Source: Ampelocalamus luodianensis (lineage: Eukaryota > Streptophyta > Magnoliopsida > Poales > Poaceae). From it: a stretch of 64,000 bases of DNA. This document shows positions 43,086 to 55,500 of this stretch, piece by piece. The position numbers and the translations under genes were made by a program. Numbering within the stretch: position 1 is the stretch's first letter; each line of letters opens with the position of its first letter. Location of the stretch: positions 811,001 through 875,000 of the forward strand of contig CM070629.1 in NCBI GenBank assembly GCA_036346255.1, in the 5' to 3' direction. A model generated the notes under the pieces. That model was given only the letters and a program-made list of their open reading frames with translations. It was not told where the DNA came from and ran no database searches.

Positions 43086-45990
43086 CGCGAGCGAGCAGCG
43101 GAGCACGTGAGCCGTGGCGCAAAACTCCACGGCCAATGTCATGGCGCGCCCGTGAGGTTTCGCCCTGGACGTATCCGCGAATGACCAGCCGGCCAGGCTC
43201 TCGCCCAGTACGTGCGAGCTGCATGCATCGCCTTCGCCGGGGACCAAGCTCGTGACCGGAGGCTGTGGGGCCTCGGCCAATGGACGCGCTCCACGTACGC
43301 CGGGCGCGTCGATTTTCTGGCCGGGCGGATGTTGCCAGGCGCTCGTCACAGGAGGCTTGTCTCCGCATGGCGGTGCCCATGTGGCAAGTACCGGGGATGT
43401 TGGAGCGGTCGATAAACCTGGCTTATGGACCGAGGCTCTCGCGAAGGAAACATGCCGAGCAGGGAGAGGGAGATGGTGGGTGTACCGTGTATGGATGATG
43501 AGATTGTAGACCTGGTCTGCGAACAGTTAGTTTGGTCAGAGGTAAAAAAGGTGATTGCACTTTGGAGTTCGCGTGCGTACTGTACTGCGTGATATTCTTT
43601 GCCGTACAGAAGAGATGCCGAAATGAGGACGGGGGGATGCGTAGTAACAGCCTCAGTTAGAGACATGGCATGGCATCGGCATGCATGCAGTGCAGGGCCA
43701 GCCATGTCCATGTGAAGGCAAGGTAGGGTTAGCTTCTTAACTAGGTCGTCGGCTTCACCGTCTTCTTGGGCCTGGGGCTCGCGCGATGTCTGCTTCTGGT
43801 TGTTCCGGGCATCGCCGGCCTGATACGCTCTTGACGCCCATCGTGTCGCTTAGCGTACCCGCCATGCACGCGACGCGATGGACCTTTGGATTTGGAGGTG
43901 GTGGGTGGGGGCGCACCACCGCGCATGCACGGCACGGCATCCAAAGCAGAGTCACCGCTGGCGCTAGTGAGGGCGAGCCGAAGAAAAGTGAAAGTGAAAC
44001 CCCCCACCCCCGCAAGGACGAGTTACAAGACGAGGAAACGCACCGCCGTGTTGGACCAGGCGACTCGTGCCATGACAAGAGCAACCAGACACGTGAATAT
44101 GTATGCCGCGTGCTAACGGGCCGGCCTATGTGAGTGCGATGCCTGCGTAGCGTTGGGCCTGAGGCAGTATCGGCCGGGTGGGCGCAAGCGCGACGAAATG
44201 GGCTGGAGCGCGTGGGCGAGACGATTTGTGTGACGCCTTCCAAATCCCCAATACCAACATGTCTTCTCCAGCTAACAATACAGCAGCGGACTGAGCACAT
44301 CACACGCCACACCTGAACGGCTGAATAGCGAACGTCAAGTACATGGCTCTTCGCTAAACCGACGCCCGAAATCTTCAGCCTCTAACAGGCTTCCAGCTCC
44401 GATGCATTGCACTACAGTGGACCAGCTGGCCGTCTGAATCAGTCAATTACTTCTGCCAACTCTCTCATGTAGCAAATTCTGTCGGCTTAAAAGAACAAAA
44501 GGGGGCTTCAGTTTAGGAACCTACCTACCTTCACGGCTTTTCCTTCGGCTTACTTCCCTTTTCTCTTGTTTTTTCAGGTTAAACTTATCTTCCCTTTTGT
44601 TCTCGGACAAAACTGTCGCATCGCATCCATGAAGCTCTATATATAAGCTAAGCAAGCTTAGTGGCCTGAGACATTGTTTCTCGTCCATTGTCTTCCAACA
44701 AGTGTATCGCCACGTCGAGGTGATGCAATGGTGGCTAATTCTGGACTTGCTGTATCCTAGCACTACATCAACTTAATCGGCAGAAAAGGAACAAGACAAC
44801 ACAGCCAATATTTCAACTCTGAACATCTTCCTTTCCTGCGTTTCGACAGCCTGAAACTGAAAGACCATTTCTCAAGGCGAAGTTTGTCCAATTCTCCTTG
44901 CAGATTGGTACTAGCTAGTACTAATTTTTGGTACTCCACGGATAGCGAAAACCCATTTCACTAGACAAACAGAAACAATCCAAGATATGCATGCCTAGCT
45001 AGGTACTTACCACCCACTCTTTCATAATTTCACAGATATAAGTGGGGTCATCAGCCAAACAAAAGTCATCTTAACAAAATACGGATTTGAAGTGATAAAC
45101 TGAAAAGAGAGAGAGAGCAAGAGATGTAAGAGGATAATCCAATCAGATGACAGTTTTGTCAAACCTGAGCCCTTCCAGAGCTAGTCTCTTCACCACCTGC
45201 TACTCGATCGAGCAAGTTGCAACTTGCAAGTGGCAAAAAATGTTGTTGTACATGCGCAGTCTAGATAAATGTTCGTTGTGACGTGTATTTTATCTCTAAT
45301 TTTAAAGACAAAATGTCCGGATTCTTGTATGAATTTAAGTCCACCGAACAGCCGAACAGGACAGAATATTCAGAAGACAAGGTGAGCCAGCTTTCTCCTC
45401 CAATTCTTTTCTTTCTTTAATTCCAAGTAAGACAAACAACGTTGACTTAATTCCTAATCTCCAATTCGCCATATCGTGTTTTTACCAGAGGTTGTCTATG
45501 TGTTATGAATTCTACAGATAAGGCCCTCTCAAAAAACAAAACAAAACAAAACACGCAGATAAAGGCACAGTCATTAACGATAGATTTAATCCATGTGTTA
45601 CCAAAAGGATGGCAAGTCGCTTACTACCAGACAACTCTTCTGTTAGTTCTTTATTAATTATAGTAGCACTTCACTACTTTGCATTATGCAGCACAAGTGG
45701 CAGGAAATTTCAAGTCCTGGTTTAATTTGAGCCAAGTGCATTGATCCATTGACTGGGTAGGTTGATTCTATTAAAAATGATATGTCTGCGTAAGCATGTT
45801 TGGTATCGTGGTTGATAAGCAAGTTTTGGCTTATTTAACCATCACGAGGTACGTGATTGTGCTCGATGGTCGATCAAGATAAGTTACTACCGTAATTATA
45901 TGTTGTAGATTGAGATTTCAAGTCAGAACATCGTGTGATCTTTTTGTCATCACTGCTGATCCGTTCTTATCGGATCGGATGACCGCCGAA
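43086..45990. other. Intergenic between divergent protease and Fd-GOGAT genes
   Basis: The two genes point away from each other, so promoters of both lie here. GC-rich near the protease (43086-44320), AT-rich from 44480. AAAAC units occur at 45532-45551 and GA repeats near 45105. Frames up to 185 codons on the minus strand (43755-44312) lack domains. Confidence 0.45.
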
Positions 45991-46159
45991 TAATACAATG
46001 TCTGGCAATCCAGTGATGATAGGGTCGGTCGCAGATGGAGACGGACGAGCCGAAGAGCATAATAAGCAAGTCAACAGCGACAAGCGGCGCGATCCCCAAG
46101 TACAAAAGCCACAGAAACCCAACCGCGACCAGCTCCCCCGTTCATTCGGGGCCCTTTTG

Positions 46160-46520
46160 ATTGATTTGATCCGTCCGCTCGCTCGTTGGGTCGCGGTTTC
46201 CTGCCTCTCTCTCTCCTCGCCTGCGATTTCGATTTCTCTGTGCGTCCCGCGACTTCCCGTGCGCCCGAGACCGAGAGAGAGGGGGGGAAGCGCTCGGCTC
46301 GTCGTCGTCTATAACTACTCCACGTCCATCCAACCCTCTCCCCGCCCTATCCTCTTCTCTCCCCTCCTCTCCACCCGATCCCCGCCTTGTCGGCTTCCGC
46401 GCCTGTCCCGCCCGCATTCCCCCCACCACGCGAGCGCCGCATCCTCTCCTCCTCCTATATCACGCTGGTGCGCCCCCGCAGCCGCGTGTGCTGCTGTTCG
46501 CGAGTGGTAGGGCTCGCGCC
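46160..46520 (+). promoter_or_regulatory. Fd-GOGAT core promoter and leader
   Basis: C/T-rich GC-biased sequence, with CTATAACTACT at 46309-46319 as a weak TATA-like element about 200 bp before the ATG. CTCTCC-rich leader follows. Inferred from position. Confidence 0.4.
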
Positions 46521-49500
46521 ATGGCCACGCTCCCACGCGCCGCGCCACCGCCGCCCGCCGCGCTCCCCCGCGCCGCGCCGCTGCTCGCCGGGCGCGCCGT
46601 TGCGCGCCGGCTCCGCGCGAGAGGGGCGAGGACGCCGGCGCTCTCGGCCGCGCGGCGCAGCTGGGCCGTCTCCGCCCGCGCCGTGCTCGACGTCCCCCGG
46701 CGGCAGGCTGCGCAGAAGCCCACGCAGAAGGTACGGGCGTCGCGATTGGGTTCGTGGGCTGGTGTTTTGTGGGCTTGGATGGCAATATATGGTGATTACA
46801 TCGGTTTATGAAGTCACGAGCAATCGCGTATTTTTATGGATTCGTAGTTTTGAGATCTTTTGGATTGGTTTTGTGCTCCAAATGCGTCTAATAGCTGTAC
46901 GACCGCCGATTGCGTTGGGAATTTGGGGAAAGCAGGAGTCGAGTCCAGTTGTTTTGGCATCTCCTGATGACTGTATCCGATAAGTTTCTGTGTTGACGCA
47001 AAAGTTCCTTGCATGTGCTAGTTTTTTTAATCTCTAGCTGATAGTGATGCACTGCCGATTGTCGCTTTTGTTCTGTTCTGTTCCTTTCATCGACTTTTTA
47101 AACTACCCAGTGTAGCGAGTGAACAAAACATAGCAAATGCAGGTGTAATAAACAAATGCGTGGTAAGTAAAGGATATGTGCCAGCTGTGGTGGTAGGTAC
47201 TGATCACGATCGAGTTCCAGGAGTATCACATTGGGTAATGCATAGGTGGAAAGTTTGTAATGTGCTAATTTTCCATGGCCCTTCCGGAATGCGTTTGAAT
47301 GGGTTACGATGACCTGCGAGTTGTTGTGACAATTCTGACGTTGTAAATCATGCGCTGTGCTTTATGCTTGTTGCCCTCAGGATTTCTTTTCCTTTTCTTC
47401 TAATCAGGTTGCGGATTTGAACGATATCATATCAGAACGTGGAGCTTGCGGTGTTGGGTTTGTCGCAAACTTGAAAAATGAGCCGTCGTTCAACATTGTA
47501 CGGGATGCTCTTACCGCTCTTGGGTGCATGGAGCACCGTGGTGGTTGTGGAGCGGACAATGACTCTGGCGATGGGGCAGGATTGATGAGCGGCATCCCAT
47601 GGGACTTGTTTAATGATTGGGCTAACAAGCAAGGTATTGCTCCCTTTGACAGGACAAATACAGGTGTAGGCATGGTCTTCCTTCCACAGGACGAAAAGTC
47701 CATAGAAGAAGCCAAAGCTGGTAATGTTTCTGATGCTTTGCCACTATATTCTCCCGAAATCAGGGAGCATTTCTTGTCTTTAAAGTGCAATACTTCCTAT
47801 GTTTATATGGATCAGAGGTTTCTACTTGGCAATGTTCACTAAGACGCTAGGCGCTGGTCACGCGGCAGACCAGCGCCTAGCGCCTAATCGCTGATTAGAC
47901 GGGCCTAGGCGGCCGCCTAGGTGGGATAAATCGGCTAGGCGGAAGGGTGTCGCCTAGCACCTAGGCGCCACCTAGGCGGGCTAGGCGGCCGCCTTTTAGA
48001 ACACGGCTACTTGGCAATGAGCATGTCTTGTTGCATACCCACTCCGATTGCCTTTTGGAATTTTCATGCTGCCATACTTCGCATGTCCGTGTCATCTTGG
48101 TCCTTGAAATCTTTGTTTGGAATGTTCTTCTGCTGACCCACTATTTTCCAATGGTATAGGAACTTTTAGAAAGCAAATGTATCTATTTTGTACAAACGTT
48201 TATAGCCAGCGTATTAGTGTGCCACAGTTTGCGTTGTTAAGTGTGATTGCACTTTGACATGCGTAGCTTCATAAGAGTGTCTTTAACACTCACATCGACA
48301 TCTGCTGCAGAAGTAAAAATGGACCATTTACCGTCATTGTGCTTTGTATGAACCAGTTACCGTATTTGCTATTACTTCTGCTTGTGCATTATCTGAAAAT
48401 GGCACAATATTACTTTGCAGTTGTTGCGAAGGTTTTTACAGATGAAGGCCTTGAGGTTCTTGGCTGGAGACCTGTTCCTTTTAATGAATCCGTGGTAGGT
48501 CGCTATGCAAAAGAAACCATGCCTAATATACAACAGATATTTGTGAAAGTTGCTAAAGAAGATAATGCTGATGACATAGAGAGAGAACTATACATCTGCC
48601 GAAAGCTGATAGAGCGGGCTGCAAAATCTGCTAGTTGGGCAGATGAACTTTATTTCTGCTCTTTGTCAAGCAGAACTATAGTCTACAAGGGAATGCTTCG
48701 ATCTGAGGTTCTTGGGCAATTCTATTTAGATCTTCAGAATGAACTGTACAGATCTCCTTTTGCCATATATCATCGAAGATACAGTACCAATACAAGCCCT
48801 AGATGGCCTCTTGCTCAACCGATGAGGTTACTTGGACACAATGGAGAGATTAATACAATACAGGTTTACATTAACTTCCTCAAACAATGCTTCATTTATT
48901 TTTGTTGCTCCCTGTATCTTGCTTTTTTTTCTAGTTTCTTCTTACGATGTTCACCAAATGTTTAATATTGAAGATTAGGCATACCTTGGGCTCGGGCATT
49001 ACTCATAGTGTTGCTTTTCCTTGCAGGGGAACTTGAACTGGATGCGATCAAGGGAAGCCACACTACAATCTCCTGTATGGCGAGGTCGTGAGCATGAAAT
49101 ACGCCCGTTTGGTGACCCTAAAGCATCTGATTCAGCAAACCTTGACAATACTGCTGAAGTAAGAGACCGTGCACCTTTCACTAATATTGTAACATGAAGC
49201 CTGTGTTACTTGTGCTCCTTGTCCACACCGTTCACATAATTGTGCTTTCTCATCGTTGTTACTGGTAGAAACAATTTTTTGGGTACTGTTTGAATGTCCA
49301 AGTCCCTCTGGTGAACTTGCTTAACAACACATAATACATAGCTCACACATCTCTTTAAGGGTTACAGGATAGTAATAATTTGTCATTTTATGAACATTGA
49401 ATAATTAAAAATACAGAAATCTGTTGCAACAATGGCGCATATTGTAACTTAGACTATTTTACTGCATTTTGACTTACAAAGATGCAACGATCTGAAAGGT

Positions 49501-52500
49501 AATTTGTAGTTTTTAAGTTTTAAACAATGGAAAGATGCATGTAACAATCCTATGCTATTTTGAAGCAAAGCTTTCGAAATGTGGACAATGAAGTAGAACA
49601 TGCAAGTTGTTGCTAAGAGACATATTTCTAGCTGATCTATTTTCAGTGTGCATCCCCATTTATATATATTATTCTGAATGTGCATCAAGCACCCCTTCTT
49701 CTTTTCCAGTACACTTTACCTTAAATACTGCTTCTGTTGTTGTTAAGTCATCACATCCTTTCTTGCACCAGTTACTGCTAAGAAGTGGTAGAAGTCCTGC
49801 TGAAGCTCTTATGATTCTCGTCCCTGAAGCATATAAAAAACATCCGACATTATCGATAAAATATCCTGAGGTATGGGGTGTATTAGTAAATCTATGGTCG
49901 TGGGCATGCATGGAGTCCCCTTTTGTATTAACTTATGCAAACAATCCTGTCCAATTGAAGCTTGTCTTGATTTGTGTATTAGGTAATTGACTTTTATGAC
50001 TACTACAAAGGTCAAATGGAGGCTTGGGATGGACCTGCTTTACTCTTATTTAGGTAAGATTGTTTGTGTGTCAATCTGCGACTGACCCTTTTTATTTTCT
50101 TTTGCTATTTCAGTTTCTTATGTGAAAGCACAGTTTTCTTGCCCAGTTTGGTTAATGCCATCTCATGTATTAGCATATTTTACTTCCTTTTCACTGATAT
50201 ACCTAAATGCAGGAAATAATAGATACAACAAATAGGTATTTAATTGTGAAGAGATAGAAGTAGAACCAAGATGGCTATGTGTTGTCATTACAAGTGGTGA
50301 TGAACAATATCTTGTTGTATAAGTTACCTTGATTGTAGCTGTTGAAACCTTTTGAGCCATGTTAGGATTTGAAGTTCCCCAAAGGAGACAAAAATGATAA
50401 AGTATGAACAGAAATAAAAAAGTTCATGAAAGTCATTATCCATTTGGTTTGGAAGCTTTCTCGGAAGAGGAAGTTTTCTTTTTATTGCTTCAGTGAAAAT
50501 AGCAGCAATTCCCCCCTTTTCTGGTGTAATTTCACACATGAGATATATGCTGCATCTTCCAATTGACCAATGTTTTGCAACAGAGTGGGCGATGCTTACA
50601 GGTTCTTTTTTGTATAAAAATATGCAGTGACGGACGGACAGTAGGAGCATGCCTTGATCGAAATGGGCTCCGCCCAGCACGCTATTGGAGAACATCGGAT
50701 GGTTTTGTTTATGTTGCATCTGAGGTAGGTTCCAGTTATTTCTTCTGTATAAAATTGTTTGTTTGGCAACAATGTTATCGGAGAAATTGTTGTTATTCTC
50801 ATATATAGTGAAAGTCCATTTTGAAATTCTTAGATTGGAGCATTTGGTTTATCTGCCAATAACTTATTGCAGATATACTGACACCCTTCTATACCAAATC
50901 GCAGAGTTCAGATGTCACAAGCTAAAAATTGTAACATTCAGTAAGTATTGTGTCTATTTGCTAAAGTGTAGATCTGACAGCTACGCTAGGTGATTAGGAG
51001 AAAATTATAAAGTTAGTGCTTTGTTCCTATTTGATTGTTACTCATGTGTATGCTCATGCATGTGTGGTGTCAAACATTAATGACCCCACATGGCTTGCTG
51101 TTCTTGCCCTTTTTGGCTACAGATTCATTCTACAGTGCTAGATAAGTTGTGTAAACCTTGGTTGAGTTTTGTTCAATATATCAATTCTGTCTTTTGTGTT
51201 AGACCCTTCCACTTGGATATAGCTAGAAGTTTAACATTGTGATGCATAAACATGTTTATTGGGCTAAACTTCTCAGGTTGTTCTTTCATCTAGTAAAGTT
51301 TGCAGAGTAAATCTGCAGTACTTCAATCGTAGTAGATAGTATACTCAGTACCAGGATGCCAAGTTTTTTTTTTCTTTTTTCCTTTTGTCTTGAATGAACT
51401 TCCCTCGCACATTTTTCTTTGTTCTGTTGATGCTACCTTTACTCACAGAGCTCTTACTGTATATACTATTTCGTAGTGCATTTAGTTACCACTCAGCAGA
51501 TGTGACATTTCAAAAAGCTGTTAGTAGACGATCATAACACTGCTAGTTGGGATAGACGAAAAGTACTATGTCATAAAACTGTTAGTTACCATAGGTGATG
51601 CCTTATATTCTTATGCCCATAGTTTCACAAGTCCAACTCATGTTCCATTCTTTAGATGGCAATGCATACTCTAGTACTCTAGTTTTGAACATCTCTTGAG
51701 CAGTTGAAACTGGCCTGCTAGTTTTAAAAATCATGACATGATACTATATGCCAATAGTTGATGAAGTGGATTTGGATCATCACCTTCTTAAGTGTTCTGT
51801 AAGAGTTTCCAAAGTTTCATGTTGTAGAATTCTCACCGATTGACTGGTTTGTTAATGAAAATTGACAGGTTGGTGTTATACCAATGGATGAATCGAAGGT
51901 GGTAACGAAAGGAAGATTAGGTCCTGGAATGATGATTACTGTTGACCTACAGACTGGCCAGGTTAGAATAGAAATAAAATGATCTCTTCCCTTTCTTTCC
52001 TTTGACTATTGCAGACTTTTCAAATGCACATTCTAAACCTCATGAATCATCCTAGGTGCTTGAGAACACAGAAGTGAAGAAGAGTGTGGCCTCAGCAAAC
52101 CCCTATGGAACTTGGTTGCAACAAAGCACACGTTTGATAAAGCCTGTCAATTTCCAGTCATCTGTTGTCATGGATAATGAAATGGTTTTGAGACATCAGC
52201 AGTAAGAATCCATCAGACTTTGCTGTACTGATCCTGAACACCTCTCTCTTTTTTCCCCCTTGTACCTGTTCGTATTGTGGAGCCCAGTATGCCCGTGCCT
52301 GAGTTAGCATGTGTGTATGTCTGATATTATACCTGGTGCCTATGTTGAAAAGGTTGTGAGCTGACTATTTCACTAAGTTATATAATCTAGAGTTCGTTGT
52401 ATTGCAATGTAGTGAATATACCTTTGCTCTTTCTGCTGCAGTCAAATGTAGGCCACAAACTGATGAGACCACTTTCTAATCATATGCTCAAGTTGATGTT

Positions 52501-55500
52501 TCTTATTCCTTTTTAACGGTACTATAATAGCGAACTACAATGGAGCTTAATTTGAAGATTTCATGAAATTACCTGTTACAGTCTTTCTTCTCTAGACTTG
52601 AGATGGAAATAAGCATTCTATTGGAATATCCTCAGCAATGAGGAAATTTTCTAGTTATGCATATTTAGATTATCTTAAGATTAATGAATACATATCCATT
52701 TCAAAATAAATTTTAAACTTTGACCATTAATATACATAAAATCATTTTGATTGGTCATGAAAATAATATCGGTAGATTATTCATAAAAGTTATTTCCACA
52801 GTATTACATTCTGTATAATTTTTTTATTAACATATTACTATCATAATTAAAGATAAATGGATAAAGGTGTATATTGGAGACCATGTCAATATCTGAAACA
52901 CACATACTTTAAATTGGAAGTAGTAAGATTTATTCAGACTTCAGAGGATACACCTAGCATAGTACTTTTGATCTTGGTATGGTGTCATGCCCTGAAATAT
53001 ATTGCCTAGAATTTGGCTGATTTTGACATGTGCACCATGTGTGCAACTTATCTATGTTATTGTTACATCAGACATTGCAGCGCAGACAAATGTGAAGGAG
53101 CGTAATAATTAGAGATGTTAGATGGTCACTCGGGCCTGATGTTTAATTTAAGGTTATTGTCTTTTGTTTAGGGCATTTGGTTATTCCAGTGAAGATGTGC
53201 AAATGGTAATTGAAACAATGGCTTCACAAGGGAAGGAGCCAACATTTTGTATGGGCGATGACATTCCATTAGCCGTGTTGTCACAAAAGCCACACATGCT
53301 ATTTGATTATTTCAAGCAGCGGTTTGCACAGGTCAGTAAATCCTTAAAGATATTATGGCAGTTAACTCTCTGAACCCCCTAAACTGCTTTGTCAATTTGA
53401 TTGCTACGAGCTTAAGTAATAGTGTTCCCCATTACAGTAACAACGGTCAAAATATGGGTAATAGAGGGTGCTCCTTTAGTACTCTTAAATGATTGCACAA
53501 TATCAGTACTCGTTGTCAAATTTGTCATCTATAGCACAGTTGGTAGTTGGGAATATTACATTTTCATAATTACAATTCAAGGTTATTTTGAAGTACCAGC
53601 AAATTCCACTGTCTTCAATCTTTATTCAACTCATATGCACATTTGCAAAGCTTGGCTGCCACATTGTGAAATTTAATGTTGCAAAACCAACCATGCCACA
53701 TAAAGTAAATCGAGCTGCATGCTCTTTTGTTAGTATGCTAGCTTTGAATGAAAAGTTGGCATTTTTTTTAACTGCTGAATATTGTATATTTCTATGAGCA
53801 TTCAGCTGTTGTTCTTTCAATTGTTACTTAGACACAATGATGGCCAACACTCCATGTAATGTGGTCCTCATTTGCAAAAGATATTAGCAATAGCAACATC
53901 AAAGTCCTTTCTGGTTTGGCTTCTTCTGGACATAATGTATTTGATCCCATTTTTAGGTTACAAATCCTGCAATTGATCCCCTAAGAGAAGGTTTAGTTAT
54001 GTCTCTTGAAGTTAATATTGGTAGACGAGATAACATCTTGGTGGTTGGCCCTGAAAATGCTGATCAGGTTAGTATCTTTTGAAGGTAGTAGTTTACATTG
54101 TATTCTTGGGGTAATATCAAACCATGAAACCATCATCTTGTTGACTCTTCAGGTTACCCTATCAAGTCCTGTGCTGAACGAAGGTGAACTAGATTCACTA
54201 TTGAAGGACCTGAAATTGAAGCCCAAAGTACTCTCAATGTACTTTGATATCCGTAAAGGTCTAGATGGTTCCCTTGATAAGGCAATTAAGGCTCTTTGTG
54301 AAGAAGCTGATGCTGCTGTGCGGAATGGTTCTCAACTTCTTGTGCTTTCTGATCGTTCTGAAGCACTTGTAAGTACCTTCTGATGTTTTAATATGCTAGG
54401 ACAGTACTTAAAAGCTGCTCATTCTTGAATGTCTTCGACAGCCTTTATTTTACTCCTTCAAATGGGCATATGACAGGGTAACTGTTCCTTTTGCCAACAC
54501 CATTCTACATGCACCCTCTTCACCTCACATTGGCCCTTCTCTATCTTGGAAGCATCATTAACAAATCCACCGACCTCCATGAACAGCTTTTTTGTTTCTT
54601 GTCAAATATCAACATTGGCTGGCTATGATATTGCCTGCCGTATCTAGTAATATGAATTCTATTTTTAAATTGTCTGGTCTTGTGACCAGAAAAATACCAG
54701 CGTTAGTTTTACTAATGATACATGGTGCAAACCTACAGTTGCTTGAAAACTTCACGATCAAGTGCTAGGTGATTCGCTTAAAATTTTCATTGTTCTTAGA
54801 TCAAAAATCAAAATACAAAGCCTTTTTTTGTCAAATTCAGAAGCTTGCTAGTAAGATACAAGATACTATTGAGATAGGATTGTGCCCTTTGTTTTTGTAC
54901 ACTTTTTAGATTGCAATATTAAATGACTGGATGATGTAGGAACCAACTCGGCCTACCATCCCAATACTTCTAGCTGTTGGTGCCATCCACCAGCATTTGA
55001 TTCAAAATGGCCTCCGGATGTCTGCTTCAATTGTTGCTGATACTGCTCAGTGTTTCAGCACCCACCAATTTGCCTGTTTGATTGGATATGGAGCCAGGTA
55101 TGAATTTGTTGTTAAAATAGATTTCTTTCAGTAACCATTAGTTAGTTACTTATATTTGCTTCACTTGACAGCCTCATCCTGGATAGATGCATGTATAAAC
55201 TCCCAATCTTAGTTAACTTATGAACACGATTAAAAGTCAGCATGACCCTTAAATACACGAAGTCATAATATAATGCAATTGAGATAGCATAATGTCAATC
55301 ATTGTCAAATTTCTGTTGGCACTTGCTAACATATAAGATTATATGCCTTTGCATATCAGATAAACATGTTGGCAATATATGTTTATGATTTTTGTCTTCG
55401 TGTTGTCAATATCCAATATCATCCTTTCTAGGACTACATAGCATTTCTTCTATGAGTAGCATGCAAGTAAATCTGTAAATGATTAACTGAGGTATTTGAT

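Noticed and set aside
43755..44312. 185-codon minus-strand frame upstream of the protease
   Set aside because: Composition-driven, no domain or homology that I can recognise.
46387..46983. 198-codon frame overlapping Fd-GOGAT exon 1
   Set aside because: It is in a different phase from the transit peptide that joins exon 2, and runs into intron 1.
47721..47842. Read-through of Fd-GOGAT exon 2 to a stop at 47840
   Set aside because: Known protein continuity (AKA then VVAKVFTDEG) needs the donor at 47721; the extra codons are intronic.
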